A DNA stretch of 64,000 bases. Origin: Isoetes taiwanensis (lineage: Eukaryota; Streptophyta; Lycopodiopsida; Isoetales; Isoetaceae). Shown here in pieces: positions 1 through 12,048 of the stretch (positions are counted from its first letter, which is position 1; every line of letters begins with the position of its first letter). The DNA is taken from NCBI GenBank assembly GCA_021234155.1, contig JAJEKV010000050.1, positions 1,780,342 through 1,844,341 of the forward strand. Reading direction: 5' to 3'. Both the position numbers and the translations under genes were made by a program. Below the pieces are notes generated by a model that did not search any database, was not told where the DNA came from, and saw nothing but the letters and a program-made list of their open reading frames with translations.

Positions 1-47
1 CAGCATTTTAGCTAATCCTCCATACAATCCAGATTTTGTGAACTTAC

Positions 48-3000
48 AGCAGGCATGTCCACTAGGTAGTTCATATCTTCAAAGCAGATTGATAGAGGTT
101 CAAAAGGCAATATCATTCCTTTCTTGGCAGGTGGTGCACCACCATCTATTGGCACATCAGAGAAGCTAGCTGACCCCTGGGTCACTGGTTGCAGCTGAAC
201 TTCTCCTGCAAATATTTAATTAGTGAATGTCAGTTAATAGAGGAATAGCTTGACAGAATATCAACTTGTGGAAAATATCTCGTACCTGCAGATTTGCTAC
301 CTGACTTCTTGGACTTTGAAGGTTTGTATTCAACACCCCGTTGACTTGCTTCAATTTCCGCCATGGTTTCCTCAGTAATTACAGCTTGGGGCTTTCCAAG
401 AGCTGCAAAGAAAGGTATATATCTTCAAAGATTGTTCTTATTGGGTCCACAGATGCTTTGATACTTACGATTAAGATAAGTTATTGCGAAAGTGAATAGG
501 ACATTAAAGAGTGCCACAAATCCAATCAAAGCTCCAATTGATATCCAGTACCAGTACCCCCTATAGTGTAAGCTTCGTTGCTTCAATGTTTGTACTCCAA
601 TATTTGTAGTTTCCTGTAGATACATGAATGAAGAAAGTCAATTTCATGAAGGATTTCAAATCAATATTAGCCATCACTTTAATGTGTTCATACATTATGC
701 CAACGTGGTGCAAGCATCTCATTCAGACTGATAGCTGTCTCAGCATACGTGAGTGGGGAAATCCAATAACCCCATATCCACCAGTTAGGAATGGTGCCTG
801 TAGACAAGATTCACGACTCGTTAGCCCCAGTACTGACTGGAATAGTAAGTCTAGAAATCTTACTTTTGGGAATCAGAAACCCGCCCAGGACAAAAAAACA
901 AAGCAGAATAAAGGAGCCTCCTGTGTTGGCTAAAATCATTTTCCGGAAAAAACCAGCAATCAGTCTGAAAACTGATGATGCCATCTGATGGAGCAGGAAA
1001 AGCACGAGGAATTGGCGAAAAAATCTGAAACGTCATGTGATTCAGTTAATTGTATCCTTCTCTTGAGAATAGATGCATTTGACATAGCACCATAGAGACC
1101 ATACCTGCCAGCATCTGGGGCATAACCTGTTACAAAGTAGGTCATTGACACCCATACTCCAGTTTCAACTATTGCAATAGGGATGGTAAGGATATAAGCT
1201 GGTATGCTGAATGCCCATCCTGGATACATAAGAAGGTCTCTTTGCTTGAAGAAGACTGGAAGGCGGTTAATTGTCATTGTGAGCTCAGCAAAACCATTGA
1301 ACATGATCATCGTCAAACCAAAGAATAGTGCACCCAAGTATGTATTAGCATCATCGGTTGATCTTTGGTGCAGTCTTGTACGGAAAAACACAGTCATCGA
1401 CACAAAGGCAACCAGCACAACCTGTACCGCAGCCATCACAAAAAATTTGTAAGCTTAATATCAGAGAGAAATGAAATTGACTACTGTGGGTTAAGTACTA
1501 CAAACCTGCGAAGTCTTGAACACATAGACAAAGGAATTACGCCTGAAAAGCAGAATTTCCCTGTGAAATGATGTCTTGAATAGCTCCCATTTGCTTATAG
1601 CATATCTATCAAACACAAGTGCTGCCTTATGTGCCTTCTCTTTGTCAAATGGACGTAAAAGTTGTTGGCTCAAGGTATGGCCAACATGAAATTCCTTAAA
1701 CTTTGCAGCGAAATCCCTCACAGGAACATAACGGTATGGCTTCTGCTTGTCAGACCAGTACTGCTCCTGATCTTTGAGAGATGTCACCTGAAGTCACCCA
1801 CTCTAGTTAATTGTGTGTTTGTTTGTACTCCAAAAAGTTTCTTGTAGTTTGGAAAGTCTGAAACATACCTCTTGCAAAAAGTCAGCAGCACCCTTCCTAT
1901 CTGGGCACTTAAAGCCACAACTCTCAAAGAAACCTAATATATGTTCTCGAGGCCCATGGTAAACAACTTGTCCCTCAGAAAGCAACAATATGTCATCAAA
2001 AAGGTTGTAAGTCTCTGGAGCTGGTTGAAGTAATGATATCACTATTGTAGATTCCAGGATATGCACAAAGTGCTGAAGACATTTGACAATCTGATATGTG
2101 GTGGAACTGTCCAGTCCAGTTGATATCTCATCCATAAATAATGTCTTTGTCGGTCCCACAATCATCTCACCTTCAATGCAAAAGATTAGGCAGTCTTATA
2201 CCACTCCATTTTGTTTGCAACAATATCTATGTCTTACCAGTTGTGACACGTTTTTTCTGCCCACCAGAAATTCCCCTCATCATGGCATTTCCAACCATTG
2301 TATCAGCACATATATCAATCCCAAGCAGCTGCAAAATACTTTTCCTTAAGAAGTTTGAAATAGACTTTCTTGCATAAAAGACTCTCTTGACGAAACATAC
2401 CTTCAATATATAATCTGTGACGACCTGGTACTGAACTTCTTCCATTGCAGTAGCCTGTGAAGGAAAAACATGTTATGCACATACAAAATATAATCTTGAA
2501 TAGCAGAAAAGTTATTGACAAATGGAAATACCTTCATATAAAGGTCAACATCAGCCTCAGGAACAATACCAGCAGCCTTTTCTCTCTTTGTTAGCTCCGA
2601 GAGTAACTCTGCAATGGGGTCATTTAGGTCCATTGTCAAATCTTCTGGAGCTAATGACGGAGAAGGATAGTCAACTGAATTATATTTTACCATATCTTGT
2701 CCCAACTCCCTGAAAGCGCGCAGAATACTCGAGTGTTTCTCGCACAGTCATTTCGCCGGTGTGCAAATCGTGTTGACTGATATATGCAGATGTTTTCTGA
2801 GGTACAAACTCATGGAGCTCGTGCCCATTGTAAGTTATTTTTCCTGTAACCTGCATTGAAAGAGCAATTGTTGTCAGACACCTATAGTTTCTTACCTACC
2901 ACTTAAAGTATAATTTGCCTCCTCACTTTAAGACTTTCGTCCAACTTATTAGCAAGTGCCAGAAGCAGAGTGGTTTTGCCTGCACCTGGTGGACCAAGCA

Positions 3001-4120
3001 GAAGAGTCATCCTGAATAGAGACAGAGAATGTAAGTTTGCAAAGAAGGAGAAAACCAGAAGTGAAGTGAAGTGTAGTGTATTATTCCGTCTTTTGGAGAC
3101 CATCAGGTCTATGAGAGAGAGAGAGGGGGGTTAGCAAAAACAAACCTTCCAGGTTTTATAATTCCACTGACATCTTTAAGAATTGTGAGAGTTGTCTTCT
3201 TTGAGCCTGCAAGGCCAATCAATCCTAAAAGGTCCTGCAATTTAAACATTTCAAATATGATTTCGTCCTATAAACCAACACACCCATTCTCTGGATTGCT
3301 TACATCAAGAATATTTCTGGCAGTGTTAAGCAGAGTTGGAAGAGCTCGGCTTCCCACAAAGCATTCTGCTTCTATATTGAGGTGCTCGTATCTTACTTCA
3401 ACAGTTGGAACTTCAATTCCAACCCTGTAAAGGTATAAACAATAAGTATAAGCATATTGAGCTGAAATTCATGCATTCTAACGAGGTAAACTTAGATCAT
3501 GCTCAATAGCAGTAGTAAATATTAAAGTTGCTAAGTATGAGCATATGAGCTGCCTGAACACGTCCTTAGCAGCAGCATATATACACTGGAAAGAAGCAAA
3601 TATCACGCCAAAACGGCAGCAAATCCTTATCCATAATTGTAATGGAAATCCTCCATTGCAGCAGTTGTTCGGATTTGTACGAACACAAAGCATTTTAAGC
3701 AGTTAAATTGGCACCATACCTGTCCATGCGATTGCGGAGTTTCCGAAGCAATCTTTCATTGTCCTCTTCGGTCACTTGGATGAGCTTGTCTATGAGAGCT
3801 TGCCTTTCGGTTATGTCAATATTTGTAACATCAACTTCCTGGCGAGTAACCCTTCCTCCAACAGTCTGGCTTCTAAGAATAGCAGTACGCATTCGATCAT
3901 ATGTGGGCAGCCTCTCAAGAGCTGCCCACATAAGAGCTTCTTCATCATCTTCTGCTGATGGACCTTGCGAACGAGAAGATTTTGCGAACACATTGTCTGA
4001 TGCAACCCAGTTTCGTACACTGCCGCTTCTGAGACTGCCGCTCCGCAGGCTCCCCTGCCTTAGACTACCTCTAGAACTACCAAAAGCTTCTAGAGATTGA
4101 AGATTTAAGGGTGCGGCCAT
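48..4120 (-). CDS. Full-size ABCG (PDR-type) ABC transporter, 5' part of a spliced gene (partial)
   Basis: ATP-driven membrane exporter of the plant pleiotropic-drug-resistance class, normally at the plasma membrane; the substrate cannot be inferred. Sixteen exons with GT-AG borders join in one open frame of 2664 nt (888 codons): 3720-4120, 3304-3424, 3146-3234, 2927-3011, 2691-2850, 2532-2608, 2401-2454, 2238-2328, 1869-2170, 1506-1787, 1105-1421, 864-1024, 694-797, 469-613, 286-402, 48-205. The start at 4120 gives the typical N terminus; a further in-frame ATG lies 45 nt upstream. Order: Ser/Arg-rich N terminus; PDR extension ending [15 protein letters not shown]; Walker [10 protein letters not shown] (about residues 210-218); signature ISGGQKKRV (about 349-357); Walker B TLFMDE (about 369-374); first membrane domain (about 540-790) with [23 protein letters not shown] and [14 protein letters not shown]; linker to the second half. 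The family is about 1400-1450 residues, so the second ATPase and membrane domains lie left of the window. No break is seen. Confidence 0.95.
4020..4120 (-). other. Ser/Arg pentad repeat at the PDR N terminus
   Basis: Within exon 1, about residues 16-34 read as a tandem pentad of the form GSLR-x ([20 protein letters not shown]), encoded by near-identical 15-nt DNA units. PDR N termini are commonly Ser-rich and phosphorylated, but this regular basic/Ser repeat is unusually clean. It lies ahead of the first nucleotide-binding domain on the cytosolic side. Confidence 0.7.
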
Positions 4121-4410
4121 GTTTGTGCCCAGCCAGAACTCTGTTTCCCTTTCGTACACTCTCAATTTTAAATTGGGTTCTTCTACGATGCGATCTGCGG
4201 TCTGATCAATGCTGAAACATGGCTGTTCTGTTCTAAGCTCTGTTGCTATCCAGATAAATTCTACAATCTGAAACGAGATTTAGCAGCATAAATAGTTGCC
4301 CCTTGGCCTCGAAAGCTAAAAGATTCTGTTATGCATCAGGCGACTAGAATAGGCGCCTGGGACACCGGCAATGATCTGAGCTTCCAGAAGCAAATATATA
4401 TAAAGCCCAC
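4121..4410 (-). promoter_or_regulatory. Likely 5' leader and TATA-like box of the PDR gene
   Basis: Upstream of the start codon there is no further coding similarity. A TATA-like run (minus-strand TTTATATATATT, about 4392-4404) lies about 280 nt upstream of the ATG, which would place transcription start near 4365 and leave a leader of about 240 nt. No transcript data, so the assignment is by motif and spacing only. An intron in the leader cannot be excluded. Confidence 0.35.
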
Positions 4411-6240
4411 ATTTAAACTATGGAAGGGGACTGGAAGGATACGATTCTGAAGAAAAACATAAGCTCAAAGCCTTCGTTCCATTCAAAGAAATGGGCTGCA
4501 GAAGGCTGCAGAACGAAATAGTCTCAGATTCTGCAGACCCATACTTATAAGAAGGGGCCGCAGTCAAGTTAGAACATCGACATATTTAGACTAGAAATTG
4601 AACTCTTTAGCGGAAGGGAGGCGGATGCTTCGTCCAGAGGAGCCCATTTTGAAGGATTTTGAAGCAGGAAAAAGATAGAGCCGTGTTGTATGAGACTGCG
4701 GTAGAAGAGGAAGACTCCTAGTCCAATACGGCAACGATTTTTCCTTTGTTTAAGCCCTGCTGCAGACTGTTAGTGAGAAATATCATTGTCGCTTGCCTGA
4801 CAGCCCTGAGCCCCACCTCTACAGGGCAATGCTCTGTTCGTGGGCTGGCATAGTTGGATTCCACGAATAAATCGACGGATCAGAGTTTTTCTTCTTAATC
4901 CTAGTTCCTTGGAATATCAACCCCGATATCAATCTTGAAGGTATTTTCTATGGTTACTTTGACTAGTCGGATATCTTTTCTCTAAAATCGGAACTTTTTA
5001 TTCATTTGCTGGAAAAATTCCTGCCATACACTAACTTAATTGGAAAATTTGCTATTTCAACCGGTTTGTTTATAGTGTTCGCCAGACTTTGCCCAACACT
5101 GTACCTTAAACTAGGCAAGCATTATGTAAAAACCTAATTATGTAAAAACCTAGTTTAGCACGAAGCATTATACAAAAACCTAGTTCCCCCTGGAAAAAAT
5201 TTTCCATTCTTGAGGAATAAAAAATCCTATCCAAAATTCTTGATTTCAACAAGTAGGTTGCAAAGGTTCCCCATAATTTGTCGCTCATGAGGGACCATCC
5301 GCTTAGCTAATTTGGACTAAAAAATTGGATGCCATTATTGGATAAAATTAGACACCACATTTTGGTCAGATATACTAGCATACACAACTTGTTCATTGTA
5401 CTCTTCAATTCAGTTCAATTTAATTCAATTCATCAATGAAAAAAGCTAAAATTTGTAAGATTAGGTAGCATAAATAACTTGTTTATTGTACTCTTGAATT
5501 CAGTTCAATTTAATTCAATTCATCAATGAAAAAAAGCTAAAATTTGTAAGATAAGGTATCACAAAAAACATTAGCATGACGTTGAATTATCATTCTGGCT
5601 TAAGAATGGATGCCACGTGGTAGCTTGTTATTGCTTTATTCTAGAATGGCAACCCCATTTTCCTTAACGTTTTATGGAGCCCGTCCAAATATCATATGAC
5701 ATCTACCTAAACATCGCGATAATGGATGGACCCCATGTCCATTCAGAAGGCACATGCAATGGATGGCATCTCTATGTGTGTGTGTGAGAGAGAGAGAGAT
5801 GAGATTTTGACTGCATGAATTTTGATTGCAACTTTTTACCGCAGCCCAACCCTATTCGTCGAGCAATTGTTACATGAGAATAACAATCTTCTCGTGCTAT
5901 GGGGGCCCAATAATTCCTCCTTTTGCACGTGGAACTCTTAAGTTAATTTGAATGCTCCATGAACTCTAGAATTTGAGTTCAAGTAGTTTATAGGAACTCG
6001 CTATATATGGTGTATATTGATTGAGTATTAATGGGAGTAGATGTTGGTATCTAGAATAGACTAAGATTATCTAGAATATACAAAGGACAAGAGGCTTTTA
6101 ATATCTTGCTCTTGCTTCTTGTTCTTCTTCAATAACATTGGGAAAAAAAGTCGTATGTAGATTTCATGGACTAGTGGATGGTGGATGTCAACATAGTTCT
6201 CCTCATTCGCTTTTTAATGTGAAAAGTTTAAAGCTCATAG
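4411..6240. other. Intergenic DNA upstream of the PDR gene
   Basis: No coding frame supported. Contains three short direct copies around a motif like ATTATGTAAAAACCTA (5119-5180), a 90-bp tandem duplication (listed separately) and a (TG)n(AG)n run near 5774-5800. Otherwise AT-rich and unremarkable. Confidence 0.6.
5378..5558. repeat. 90-bp tandem duplication
   Basis: Two adjacent copies (5378-5467 and 5468-5558), both containing ATTGTACTCTT, then AATTCAGTTCAATTTAATTC and GCTAAAATTTGTAAGAT. They differ by a few substitutions and one A in a homopolymer, so the duplication is recent relative to its surroundings. Confidence 0.9.
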
Positions 6241-6276
6241 TTAATTGTCCAAGAATTCTCCTCCTTCCATTGCCTA

Positions 6277-6345
6277 TTGATCCCATAACCTATTGGTCTT
6301 TGAGGACATTAAAAAATCTATTATATTCTATTCTACTATATTTAT
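6277..6345 (+). mobile_element. LINE/SINE 3'-end remnant with pentanucleotide tail
   Basis: Reads CCCATAACC-TATT-GGTCTTTGAGGAC, then ATTAAAAAAT and a degenerate (TATTC)n tail. This is the same 3'-terminal hairpin plus microsatellite arrangement seen near 15390, 23850, 40420, 53770 and (reverse strand) 57200. Only the 3' end is recognisable; sequence from about 6138 upstream may be the rest of the body. Confidence 0.55.
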
Positions 6346-6664
6346 AAAAAAAATTAGAACGTTGTAGACGACATAATAAAATAGTATACTAGAGGTGGTT
6401 GATTGTCTAACTTCCCTATAGATAACAAAATGTCCAAGGACCTACCATTTTGATATTTAAATTATTTTAATAACAACATGTCTAGGGCTACAGGAGAAAC
6501 CAAGCTACATGTGCGTTTCGAGAAAATTGGTTGTAAAGTAAAGAAAACTAATCCACTAACCTTGTCTGTCTTGTCCTGTATAAATTTTGCCACCCCACTC
6601 TATCATCACCACATGCAAATATCTCTTTCATATTCCAACTAGTAAGAGCTTTTGAGGGAGTTTT

Positions 6665-6680
6665 AGATATTTAACTTCTT
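6665..6680. repeat. Left 16-bp target-site duplication of LINE 6681-14495
   Basis: AGATATTTAACTTCTT, identical to 14496-14511. It directly abuts the poly(T) (reverse-strand poly(A)) end of the LINE, as expected for target-primed insertion. Confidence 0.93.
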
Positions 6681-7402
6681 TTTTTTTTTTTTTTTGAAGG
6701 ACGACAAACTTTATTGAAACTCCAAGCCAAAAAGCAAAATACAAATGCAGAGGCAGGAATAAAGTCTCAGAGGATAATCATGATCCACTGAGTAGAACCA
6801 CCAGCCTATGCATAAGACAACACACTCAAATAGGACTCAAATATCAACTGTCGCTTGGCAGGAGCAAGCGAAGAGCAATGGTCTCCCACGACTCCAGCAA
6901 GCCTTTTAAAAAAGGACAGGCATTAGAAAAAGGGCATAGCTGATAAAAGAGACTCCAAGGAAGAAGCGGTTTTAATGAAGCTTTCCCAAAAGGAACACAA
7001 TGTGTAAGTGACTGCTTCACCAACCGCACTCCAGGTGAGTCAACCATATCCTTAAGGATCCTCCAAATGGAAGTCTGTCATACCCAAACCACCTGCAAAT
7101 TTTGGCTTGGTGCATTTGGACCATGCAACCTTGACCACAATGCTCCTCAATCCCACCCCAAATAAAGTTACGGACAATCGTAACAATCACCTAAAATTTT
7201 GAAATCGTGGAGCAAAAGGCGTTCAGGCCATATAGACATGGGAATTACTTAAAACATACTTAGCAACAGCCACCTTAGGATGAGAGAGCTTTAGCCCAAG
7301 CCCAAAACAAATGCTTACGTCTCCCTTCAATGATAATATCCCAAGCATCGGAGGTGGAAATATGAATACCCACCGGTATACCAAGAAGTTTAGTAGCCTT
7401 CC

Positions 7403-8475
7403 TCATGAGGAAGCACCTTCCAAGGAAAATTCATGCACAAGAAGGCACAACCCCATCAAGCGTCCATAATGCATAACACTTTTTGGCCACCCAACAAGAA
7501 CTCCGGATGCTAAAGAGAAAGTATGAAGAAGCTTTTGCATTACAAGATTGTGCGTGTCGACAACAAGAAAGAGGAACGTACCATCGCATCCGGTTACAAA
7601 TTTTACGTGAACCATCCTCCATACTCAACCCCCGCACTATCCCATCCCGCATGGCCTTAGCAAATAAGTGGAAGAGGGACCTCACTATTGTGAACAAAAG
7701 GAGCTAATGGGCATGACATGGCGAACACCTCAATCCCAACCGAAAAAAAATAGTGGAGGGTTCCCCCCGAAACAACACGGCAGATCGTCTTTAGATATGG
7801 AGCTTCATAACATCACTGGTGAAATCTAAAAAGCGACCAAAGCCCAATGTTAAGAGGCTTTTTTTCCAAAAATTCCCAATCTACAAGTCATGTGCTTTGG
7901 CAAAATCTAACTTAAGATAAACTATCTTAAGGACCTTTCAATGAATTTACATACCCTCATAGCGGCAACAACATTGTCTAAAATGCTCCTCCTTGGTAAG
8001 AATCCATTGAGTAGGAGAGATTGATACAACCAAAGACATCACGACTTTGCTCCAAGGGCCTTCCAAATATTTTATACACCGGAAGACAATAATGTGATAG
8101 GGCCCGGTCCGGATATTGTCTTCGGCTCTTTACACTTGGGAATAAGAGAAATACAACCAAGATTAATGATCTTATCCAAACTTAGAACCTCTGAAACTCC
8201 ACCAAAGCATTGTAAAGATCGCGAACCCAACCAATCCCAATATTCCAAAAATTCCAGGTGGAAACCATCGAATACCAGGGCACTTGTCTTTCTTTAAAAG
8301 AGAAGCTTCCCAAGTAAGTTATTGATGGTGATCTCGACTCTAGGTGTGCAACCCCATTCACGTCCATAATGGGTGGACCTTCCAACAAGACCTCAGGATT
8401 GCATATCCTCCTATCAAAGGGCAAATGATGCCCGAAAAAAAGAGGAAAAGTGGTCGACAGAAGATATCGCTTCAA
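7403..8475 (-). pseudogene. LINE RT remnant (LINE 6681-14495)
   Basis: The minus strand contains RT-like stretches. Near 7697-7431 'LFHLFAKAMRDGIV-RGLSMEDGSRKICN' aligns by eye with the plus-strand copy at 17640-17720. In another frame (7615-7403) the region that should read YADDTFIFL reads GCDGTFLFL, so the catalytic aspartate pair is lost. Downstream 'SLASGVLVGWPKSVM' is a typical post-YADD region of L1-type RT. Several frameshifts and stops; no single ORF longer than about 90 codons. Confidence 0.75.
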
Positions 8476-9029
8476 TTGAACCGGATCGTAAAATTTTCAA
8501 ACCATCCTCCAAAATAAGGGGAGTTAATAGATGCCATCATAACGCCTTCTCTTAGCAAAAAAGAAGTGAGAGCACCTATCACCGGATCTAAACCATTCTA
8601 GTCCAAAAGCTTTATCCCGGCGATTCACATGAGCCGTCCTCAATGGCTTTAATCTCTGTCAAGATTTCTTTCTCTCTAATACCGGAGGAGAAGGGGCAAG
8701 GCAAACAGCGCATAACATCTCTCAGAACTCCCGATACAACCCAATGTTAATTTTTCCTCTAGTCCAAACCACTGTGCATGACCCCATTGTTTTGCAAAAT
8801 TTAACTTAAGAGGCGACAACAATACCAACCATGCCACCACTACAGAGAATTCATGAGACCATGCATTCTAAAATGCAACTCCTTGGATGAATTCACTATC
8901 CTTCAGGATGTTTAGTATTGAGCTTGAAATAAGTTTTTGTAGCTCTTAAGTCAATAGGTTGTTCGGTAGAGAACCATTGTGGATTATGATCCGAGACCGG
9001 ACTATCCAACTTTAGTTCTCTTACACTTG

Positions 9030-9489
9030 GAAAATCAGCAGAAATACAGCATTATAATAGCCGATCATGTCCGGCATAGGCTCTACCATTGCCTCTCCAT
9101 CCATTGCACCATGTGAAGGAATGATCACCCAATCCCATCTCCACAAAAATTCCACAATCATGCAAAATAGGGGCGTTGCCATTCTCCCGCTCAAATCCTC
9201 GAACCACCGCGGATCCCCGCCACACACACAATGATCTCAATCTCAACCATATTGAAATCTCCAATGAGCAACCATGCCACATTATTGCCTAGCCGAGAAC
9301 TTTGCTTTCTAAGAAAGGGCCCACAAAGCTCCCCTTTGGCGGATAATTGTGAGCATAAACATTCACTAAACCACATTCTTGCCCCCGCTCTTTCCACTTA
9401 ACAATTATCCAACGACCACTTGAGTGAAAGTGACATTCAAAGAGGGCTTCCATGCAAGAAGAATGCCCGCTTTAGCGAATCACCATCAC
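9030..9489 (-). pseudogene. LINE endonuclease (APE-like), C-terminal part
   Basis: Frames on the minus strand give AGILLAWKPSLNVTFTQVVVG, then 'NNVAWLLIGDFNMVE' (GDFN is the conserved APE-type endonuclease motif) and a following 'FTWCNG'-type segment. This continues the endonuclease start found at 12048-11857 on the far side of the TIR insertion. Broken by stops and frameshifts. Confidence 0.75.
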
Positions 9490-9581
9490 CAGGGTATTTT
9501 TTTAGTGGCCTAGGCGGGCCTTTATCACACATTCACATGCCGAGTCACATGGCTTTAATCTGAGTCACATGCTTAGTGAAA

Positions 9582-9645
9582 CCATTATGGCGGGATTAAA
9601 AAACCTGCGCCCTTCGGGTTTTCGAGGAAAAACCGACAATAATGG
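9582..9645. repeat. Palindromic module (copy 1) with GGATTAAAAAACC...GGTTTTCGAGG core
   Basis: Bounded by CCATTAT and ATAATGG. The core GGATTAAAAAACC, then CCCTTCGGGTTTTCGAGG, then AAAAACCG closely matches a module at 57258-57328 and, more loosely, 40326-40370 (reverse orientation). It can fold as a hairpin-rich structure. Confidence 0.7.
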
Positions 9646-10068
9646 GATCACTAACCAATGCTAGGTCCAAAACATAATAGATCTTGTACCCTCATCTTTG
9701 ACCGGCAACATTACCGAAAATACATTACAAGAAATGAAGTTGCCAAAGACGAAACATGTTTGAATTGTCTTCTCCATAGATCTTCATCTTGTGCTTGAAT
9801 CCAAAGCTCTTTCCAAATAGTTTTGTAGCGACCACGCTAAACCCTTGCATACACCATTGTGGAGACGAACCAAAAGCCACCAAGGCCATCCAACAAATTA
9901 GGCCTCCAACCGAAGAAAGCCTCAACCAGCACACGAGGCCTCAACCAGGCACAACGGCCCCAACCATGCACTAGGCCTCCAACTAGGCATTAGGCCACAA
10001 CAAGTCACAATGCTCAAGCTCAAGAGCCACAATGCCACAATAATAGCCACACAAGGCCACACAACGAA

Positions 10069-10200
10069 GCCACACATTAGCCATCATGCTAATATTTGCC
10101 CAACTCAAGGCCACCATGCCACAAAGGCCACACATTAGCCACCATGCTAATGCTTGCCCAACTCAAAGCCCACACATTAGCCAACATGCTAATGCATAAA
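10069..10200. repeat. Minisatellite inside the TIR element
   Basis: Repeats of a 40-60 bp unit containing CACACATTAGCCA, CATGCTAATGC and TTGCCCAACTCAA occur about three times. Region 9870-10070 has related CCAAC/AGGCC-rich degenerate repeats. A (GGTG)n run sits at 10328-10352. No coding signal. Confidence 0.75.
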
Positions 10201-10914
10201 TCCACAAAGCTCAACAACACTGCACTGTCCAGAGAAATCCAAACACAAGAATTGGATTAAGTGATGCGATGTTAAGGAGGAACAAAGGTCCAAAGCAACA
10301 CTCAGGGCAAGATGACATAAATGGATGTTGGGTGGGTGGGTGGGTGGGTGGTGCAATGGAAGGGCGTTCTCTGACAAAAACCAAGGGAGATGCGAGATGA
10401 GTATGAAAAAGGAGGAGAGAAAGAAAAGGTATAAATGGAAACCCCGGAGTTTGTGATTTTTGCATGTTTAAACTAACTCATGGGAATGGTTTTGACAATT
10501 ACATTAGACGTAGGGTGTGGCCAATTCGAATTTTTATTTGTGGTCAAAAAATTAATGAGGTAGCCATTTAGAACATCAAATAAATTTAAATGGGTTAGAG
10601 GGTAGCCATATTACACCTCAGCCACATTGGCTACTAGGAAATCGCCACTTGTAGTCCTCTATTAGGGCTTCATATTAGTTTTTAATTTAATCGAGTTTAG
10701 CATCGGAGACGGTGCTTTCACACACAGGTTTAGCTTATTCTACCCCGTTACCTTATTTTTTGTTTCATTTTTCATGTCTAACCATATGAATATTGAATGG
10801 AATAAGAATTTAATATTGTCACTTGCAGATCTTCGATTTGTATTCACGGTTTTGATTGAGAGGGAGATCTGTCCTAAATCCAATCTAAGCTTTAATCTCA
10901 TTACTTCAGGTTAG

Positions 10915-11075
10915 ACCAAGTAATAACTTAGAAATACTTTTGAGCATAGGTCTCATATTATTTTTGAGCATAGGTATCATAGACCAAGTAAATTAGCATA
11001 GCATAGAAATACTTTTGAGCATAGGTCTCATAGACCAAGTAACTTAGAAATACTTTTGAGCATTGGTCTCATGCA
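10915..11075. repeat. Degenerate tandem repeat inside the TIR element
   Basis: Three to four copies of units containing ATACTTTTGAGCATAGGTCT and CATAGACCAAGTAA. No coding potential. Confidence 0.7.
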
Positions 11076-11375
11076 TACCATATACGTTAAGGTTGCAGAT
11101 ATTTTCTTAAATTGGTTATATATCCCCTTCGTCTCATATGTTCCTAATGCATCAATGCGATCCAAAAAACCTAAGGATTTTCCACTCGGCTGACTGTTTC
11201 AATCGTTATAGTAACTCAACAAATTGCGCTTCGGTAAATAGACTAGGTCAAATTGCGCTTAGGTTAAATATGTCAAATTGGTTGAATAGGTTCGTTATGT
11301 TAAGCCAATTTTGATGCTAAATAAGCCAAGTCGATTAACACAATGAATTGTGGTTCGGTTAAATACATTACATTG

Positions 11376-11517
11376 GTTGGACATATTCATCTTGTTAGAT
11401 ATGTTTACATGCAATCTAACTAGGTGATGTTAAATAGGTTAAATTGGTTGGATATATTCATTTAGTTAAATATGTTTAGATGCAATCTAACTAGGTGTTA
11501 TTAAATAGGTTATGCGA
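11376..11517. repeat. 71-bp tandem duplication inside the TIR element
   Basis: Two copies starting GTTGGACATATTCAT / GTTGGATATATTCAT and sharing GCAATCTAACTAGGTG and TTAAATAGGTTA. Flanking sequence (11215-11560) is a looser array of GGTTAAATAGG words. Confidence 0.75.
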
Positions 11518-11856
11518 TCTAAATAGGTTAAATAGGTGACACTTAATTGGGTGATGTTAAATAGGCAATGCAATTTGAATGTATTATTTGGGAAAGATGC
11601 CTAGGTGGTTGTGGCTAGCCGTCGTATTTTCACTACCAAAGCATGTTCCTATCTTTACTAGCACAAATTTGCTCGTAGCCAATTTGTTAATGTAGAAAAA
11701 TAAAAATTTCATGGTTACGCCAGTTTAGTTACGCCATCTTAGCAAGAAGGTGCAGAATATCGCCAGGCCAAACTACGCCAAGTTATTTATCCTACATGGG
11801 CAGTAGCCAGTTGTTTCTGGCCCTATAAAAATATAGGGCGCTTAAAAAATACCCTG

Positions 11857-12048
11857 ATCAGCAGCCGCCACAAGCACATTATAATCACGCCCCAAAATGT
11901 TGGCCAACTTTTGAACCTCGCCTTTACGGCACTTGTGCTCCTGAAAACAACATATATCCATGGGGAACTTAGATAGATAGAGGGACAATCTACTCCTTTT
12001 GCTTGGGGAAGAAGCCACTCCCCTAACATTCCAAGAAAGAATATTCAT
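11857..12048 (-). pseudogene. LINE endonuclease start (N-terminal part)
   Basis: Minus-strand frame begins MNILSWNVRGVASSPSKR and continues with FPMDICCFQEHKCRKGEV. WNVRG and Q-E are the opening motifs of L1-type APE endonucleases. The frame reaches 'AAADQG' and is then cut by the TIR element; the domain resumes at 9489 on the same strand. Confidence 0.85.

Larger units (their letters stand above)
9490..11856. mobile_element. Non-autonomous TIR DNA element inside the LINE endonuclease
   Basis: Ends are inverted repeats of about 25 bp: left CAGGGTATTTTTTTAGTGG..., right (reverse complement) CAGGGTATTTTTTAAGCGC..., with a few mismatches further in. The flanks rejoin the two halves of the LINE endonuclease. 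If the ends are trimmed to GGGTA, the flanks show a degenerate 8-bp duplication (CATCACCA / GATCAGCA, 6 of 8). CAGGG-type ends and 8-bp TSDs are typical of hAT elements, but I see no transposase; the interior is mini-satellites and AT-rich spacer. hAT membership is an inference. Confidence 0.7.

Noticed and set aside
628-1571. Plus-strand ORFs opposite the transporter
   Set aside because: They overlap exons and introns of the spliced minus-strand gene and have no motifs.
3695-4165. Start at 4165 and readthrough past 3720 in exon 1
   Set aside because: Family N terminus fits the ATG at 4120; a GT donor after 3720 joins exactly to the conserved [14 protein letters not shown] exon.
9490-11856. 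Treating AGGGTATTTTTT at both sides as a target-site duplication
   Set aside because: The two copies are inverted, not direct, so they are element termini.
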